Shown here: positions 8,632-10,273 of the stretch, piece after piece
Layout of the letters: each line of letters starts with the position of its first letter
Numbering within the stretch: the stretch's first letter is position 1
Source: Euperipatoides rowelli
Taxonomy: Eukaryota > Onychophora > Udeonychophora > Euonychophora > Peripatopsidae
Assembly (NCBI GenBank): GCA_003024985.2
Contig: PXIH01S0044057.1
Reading direction: 5' to 3' (one strand)
Length of the DNA stretch: 10,273 nt
Program-made: the position numbers and the translations under genes
Notes under the pieces: generated by a model
Seen by the model: only the letters and a program-made list of their open reading frames with translations
Database searches by the model: none
What the model was told of the DNA's origin: nothing

Positions 8632-8971
8632 TGTAGACAATGAAAATAGGATTTTGCTTTTTTTTTGGGGGGGGGGGGGGTAAATTACCCGGAAGTGTTT
8701 AGCATAATTCCCAACATGGCACAAACTTTAAATTTGGCATGTGGGTAGGTTGCATAGTGTAGACAATGAAAATAGATGTTTGGATTTTTTTTTTTGGGGG
8801 GGGGGTCAAGGTGGCGGGGGAGACATTGAAGTGTTTAGCATACTTCCCAAAATGGCAGAAATTTGAAATTTAGCATGTGGGTAGGTTGCATAGTGTAAAC
8901 AATGAAAATAGACGTTTCAATATTTTTTTGGGTGGGGGCGGTATGAGGAGGAGAATGACCCGACAATGGAC

Positions 8972-9001
8972 ACCCGGGCAACGCTGGGTACTACAGCTAG
9001 T
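8972..9001 (+). repeat. Helitron-type 3' terminal hairpin and CTAG|T end
   Basis: ACCCGG and CTGGGT can pair with one mismatch around a short loop (8972-8989), followed by CTAG at 8997-9000 and T at 9001. In Helitrons the hairpin marks the end of rolling-circle transfer. Confidence 0.65.
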
Positions 9002-9076
9002 ATATAATAAAAATTAAATAAATAAAACCATTTCATTTGACCGTTAATAAATCGTCATTCTAATTTTTAACAAATG

Positions 9077-9099
9077 TATGATTTGTTCAACAAATCATA
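9077..9099. repeat. Perfect 23-bp palindrome
   Basis: TATGATTTGTT, a central C (9088), then AACAAATCATA: arms of 11 bp that pair perfectly around a single base. The repeat is visible directly; its origin, such as a MITE end or a protein site, is unknown. Confidence 0.85.
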
Positions 9100-9149
9100 A
9101 GCTTTATATAGGCATTTTTCAGATCTAATTTAAGAAAATTAATAGGTAT

Positions 9150-9178
9150 TGATTTCATGTTTTTTAAATATGAAATCA
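9150..9178. repeat. Short stem-loop
   Basis: TGATTTCAT (9150-9158) and ATGAAATCA (9170-9178) are exact inverted copies with an 11-base A/T-rich loop. In DNA this A+T-rich, such a stem can arise by chance. Confidence 0.6.
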
Positions 9179-9514
9179 CACCAGACTTTTCACATGGCAA
9201 ATAGTATTAATATTAGTAATCGTAATTTTATTTTATCTGTTTTGATTATTAAGAAAAAAAGTTTTGAAACATCTATAAGCTTTATATCATAGTAGTCAGT
9301 TTATCAATCCACATTTTGGCTTACAGGAAGTAGGGACAGCTGAAACTTTATCATAAATTTAACAAAAATGTTTGATCAATTATGGCAAAACTTAACCCTT
9401 TAGTATCCAACTTGTCTTTTGAGAACATATGCCTCATGGAGATATTTAAGTTTCAAAAGTTTAACTCTTCAGCAATGGAATTTATTTTTCACATATAATA
9501 GCACTGGGAATTTA

Positions 9515-9586
9515 TTTGGGCTATATTTTGGCTATTTGTTTGGGCTATATTTTGGCTATTTGTTTGGGCTATATTTTGGCTATTTG
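9515..9586. repeat. Three exact copies of a 24-bp unit
   Basis: TTTGGGCTATATTTTGGCTA plus TTTG occurs at 9515-9538, 9539-9562 and 9563-9586 without differences. Each unit itself contains two related halves (GGGCTATATTTT and GGCTATTTGTTT). Identity between copies indicates recent slippage. A 24-bp unit keeps frame, but the flanks show stops and no coding, so this is a minisatellite and not a protein repeat. Confidence 0.92.
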
Positions 9587-9862
9587 TTAACATAGGATGC
9601 AAAAATAGGTTTTATTTTTCGAATCTTCAATCTTCATAGATGTTAACTTAACAAAAAAAAATTGTAAAGCATTTGAAGGAAGATGGGGGGGGGGGAGTAT
9701 TTTTCAAACATAATGCTATATTTGTACATAATTTATTCTAAAATATTTTCATATTTATGAAAAAAAAGTACTATTAATTTCATTGTATGCAAAATTTGAA
9801 ATTGAAAAAAAATCAAATATTATAATAAATTGGTACAATAACTTGTAATAAAAACAACTTAC

Positions 9863-9975
9863 TTGCATCTCCTGGTTCCATCACTTCCAGTTTCCAAGGG
9901 GTCCTTATCAGCCTTCGTGGGGCCCTTGCAAACAATCCTTTTTTTTCTCTTTACCAATTTAATGTTTAAAAACAT
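9863..9975 (-). other. Candidate host coding exon
   Basis: A GC-richer island in A+T-rich DNA. On the minus strand an ATG at 9975-9973 opens a frame that begins MFLNIKLVKRKKRIVCKG and continues through TKADKDPLETGSDGTRRC. It meets a near-consensus 5' splice site, CAA|GTAAGT, with GT at 9862-9861; without splicing the frame would stop at the TAA overlapping the donor. The product piece is basic then acidic/polar; I recognise no family. The true 5' edge is unclear: the exon could instead start after TTTGCAAG near 9925, though a pyrimidine tract there is poor. It could also be a repeat fragment or chance. Confidence 0.3.
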
Positions 9976-10273
9976 TGAACGATATATTAAATGCTCATCG
10001 GAAAATTAACTCAGTATCATGTTCAGATGATTAAATGTTATTTTTTTTAAAAGACTTTAGATAACAATCAGAGTTGTTTTCTTTCCAGCAAACTGCACTG
10101 ATAATGAAATCCAACATTAATGAAAATGTTAACATATGAAAAACAACTTTATCGTACAAGTCAGAAGTTTATTCAAACTTTTAGTCATAATTATTAATGA
10201 AATCCTAATCTTCAAATTTATCAAAATTTTCAGATTTTTAAATGTCAAAAAATGATCTTTCCATTTCAAACAC
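9976..10273. other. A+T-rich DNA, no gene seen
   Basis: Nothing recognisable on either strand. A pyrimidine-rich stretch ending in AG (TTTTCTTTCCAG, ~10078-10089) looks like a 3' splice site on the plus strand, but the reading frames after it close quickly and no matching exon is seen. Confidence 0.5.

Larger units (their letters stand above)
8134..8955 (+). repeat. Three ~136-bp internal units of the Helitron-like element
   Basis: Unit starts are at 8134 (GAAGACATTTAGCATTC), 8692 (GAAGTGTTTAGCATAATTCC) and 8828 (GAAGTGTTTAGCATACTTCC); the last two are 136 bp apart. All share an (A)CATGGCA-like segment, AATTTGGCAT with GTGGGTAG, TAGTGTAGACAATG and AAAATAG, then a T-run that passes into a G-run. 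Unit 1 is split by the MITE at 8208-8631; without that insert its length is about 134 bp, matching the others. Confidence 0.85.
8032..9000 (+). mobile_element. Non-autonomous Helitron-like element
   Basis: The 3' end reads ACCCGGGCAACGCTGGGT (hairpin, 8972-8989), then ACTACAG and CTAG (8997-9000) followed by T. This is the Helitron arrangement of a short palindrome a few bases before a CTRR end inserted next to T. The 5' end is likely in the TCTTTAAATATATAATATAT region (8032-8051) by its TC start and TATA-type repeat, but the preceding base is not the expected A, so this boundary is uncertain. Inside are a TG-rich microsatellite and three ~136-bp units. There is no Rep/helicase coding, so the element would depend on another copy. 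A 424-bp MITE is nested inside. Confidence 0.65.
9002..9856. other. A+T-rich intergenic or intronic DNA with short repeats
   Basis: Apart from the palindrome, stem-loop and 24-bp repeat listed separately, this stretch holds only A/T runs and an 11-base G-run at 9685-9695. I see no open reading frame or motif that supports a gene on either strand. Confidence 0.6.

Noticed and set aside
9515-9586. Octapeptide repeat protein (FGLYFGYL)
   Set aside because: The 24-bp unit can be translated this way, but the frame has no start context or coding extension; a minisatellite explains it.
10078-10170. Plus-strand exon after TTTTCTTTCCAG
   Set aside because: The acceptor-like stretch is common in T-rich DNA, and the frames after it close quickly with no donor or recognisable protein.

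Overview
This is non-coding, strongly A+T-rich eukaryotic DNA, almost certainly from an invertebrate animal genome. It has no bacterial-style operons or ribosome binding sites. It holds decayed non-LTR retrotransposons, a DNA transposon with terminal inverted repeats, a Helitron-like element, homopolymer runs and minisatellites. I cannot name the species; nothing here fixes the phylum. I see no intact protein-coding gene. Almost everything recognisable is mobile-element remains, several nested inside each other.

Layout. (a) Positions 1-870 and 3831-~4640 are two halves of one minus-strand LINE of L1/Tx1-like type. The endonuclease and linker lie on the right; the linker and the start of the reverse transcriptase lie on the left and run off the window. 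(b) Positions 871-3830 hold a 2.96-kb DNA transposon inserted in that LINE. It has an exact 8-bp target-site duplication (GTTCTTAA), long terminal inverted repeats, and a broken plus-strand transposase pseudogene (1145-3303). Removing the transposon and one target copy rejoins the LINE reading frame exactly. Its right end carries an extra 170-bp tandem copy of the subterminal sequence. (c) Positions ~4659-7040 are a second, unrelated LINE on the plus strand (CR1/Jockey-like look). Its endonuclease and reverse transcriptase motifs are visible through many stops and frameshifts. A 46-bp minisatellite (5296-5683) has expanded inside its coding region, and the assembly carries an N within the array.

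(d) Positions 7041-~8031 are A+T-rich DNA with homopolymer runs and nothing recognisable. (e) Positions ~8032-9000 are a non-autonomous Helitron-like element with a TTTGTATG-type microsatellite, about three ~136-bp internal units, and a terminal hairpin followed by CTAG|T. Its first unit is split by a 424-bp hAT-type MITE (8208-8631) flanked by a 7-8 bp duplication. (f) Positions 9002-10273 are A+T-rich DNA with a perfect 23-bp palindrome, a 3 x 24-bp tandem repeat, and a short GC-richer island. That island could be a host exon on the minus strand (9863-9975, ending at a GTAAGT donor).

The genes do not work together; the window is a record of successive insertions. LINE 1 came before the DNA transposon, and the Helitron units came before the MITE. 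No new functional system is evident. The most distinctive items are the frame-exact nested insertion, the transposon's duplicated terminus, the minisatellite born from LINE coding sequence, and the possible lone exon.
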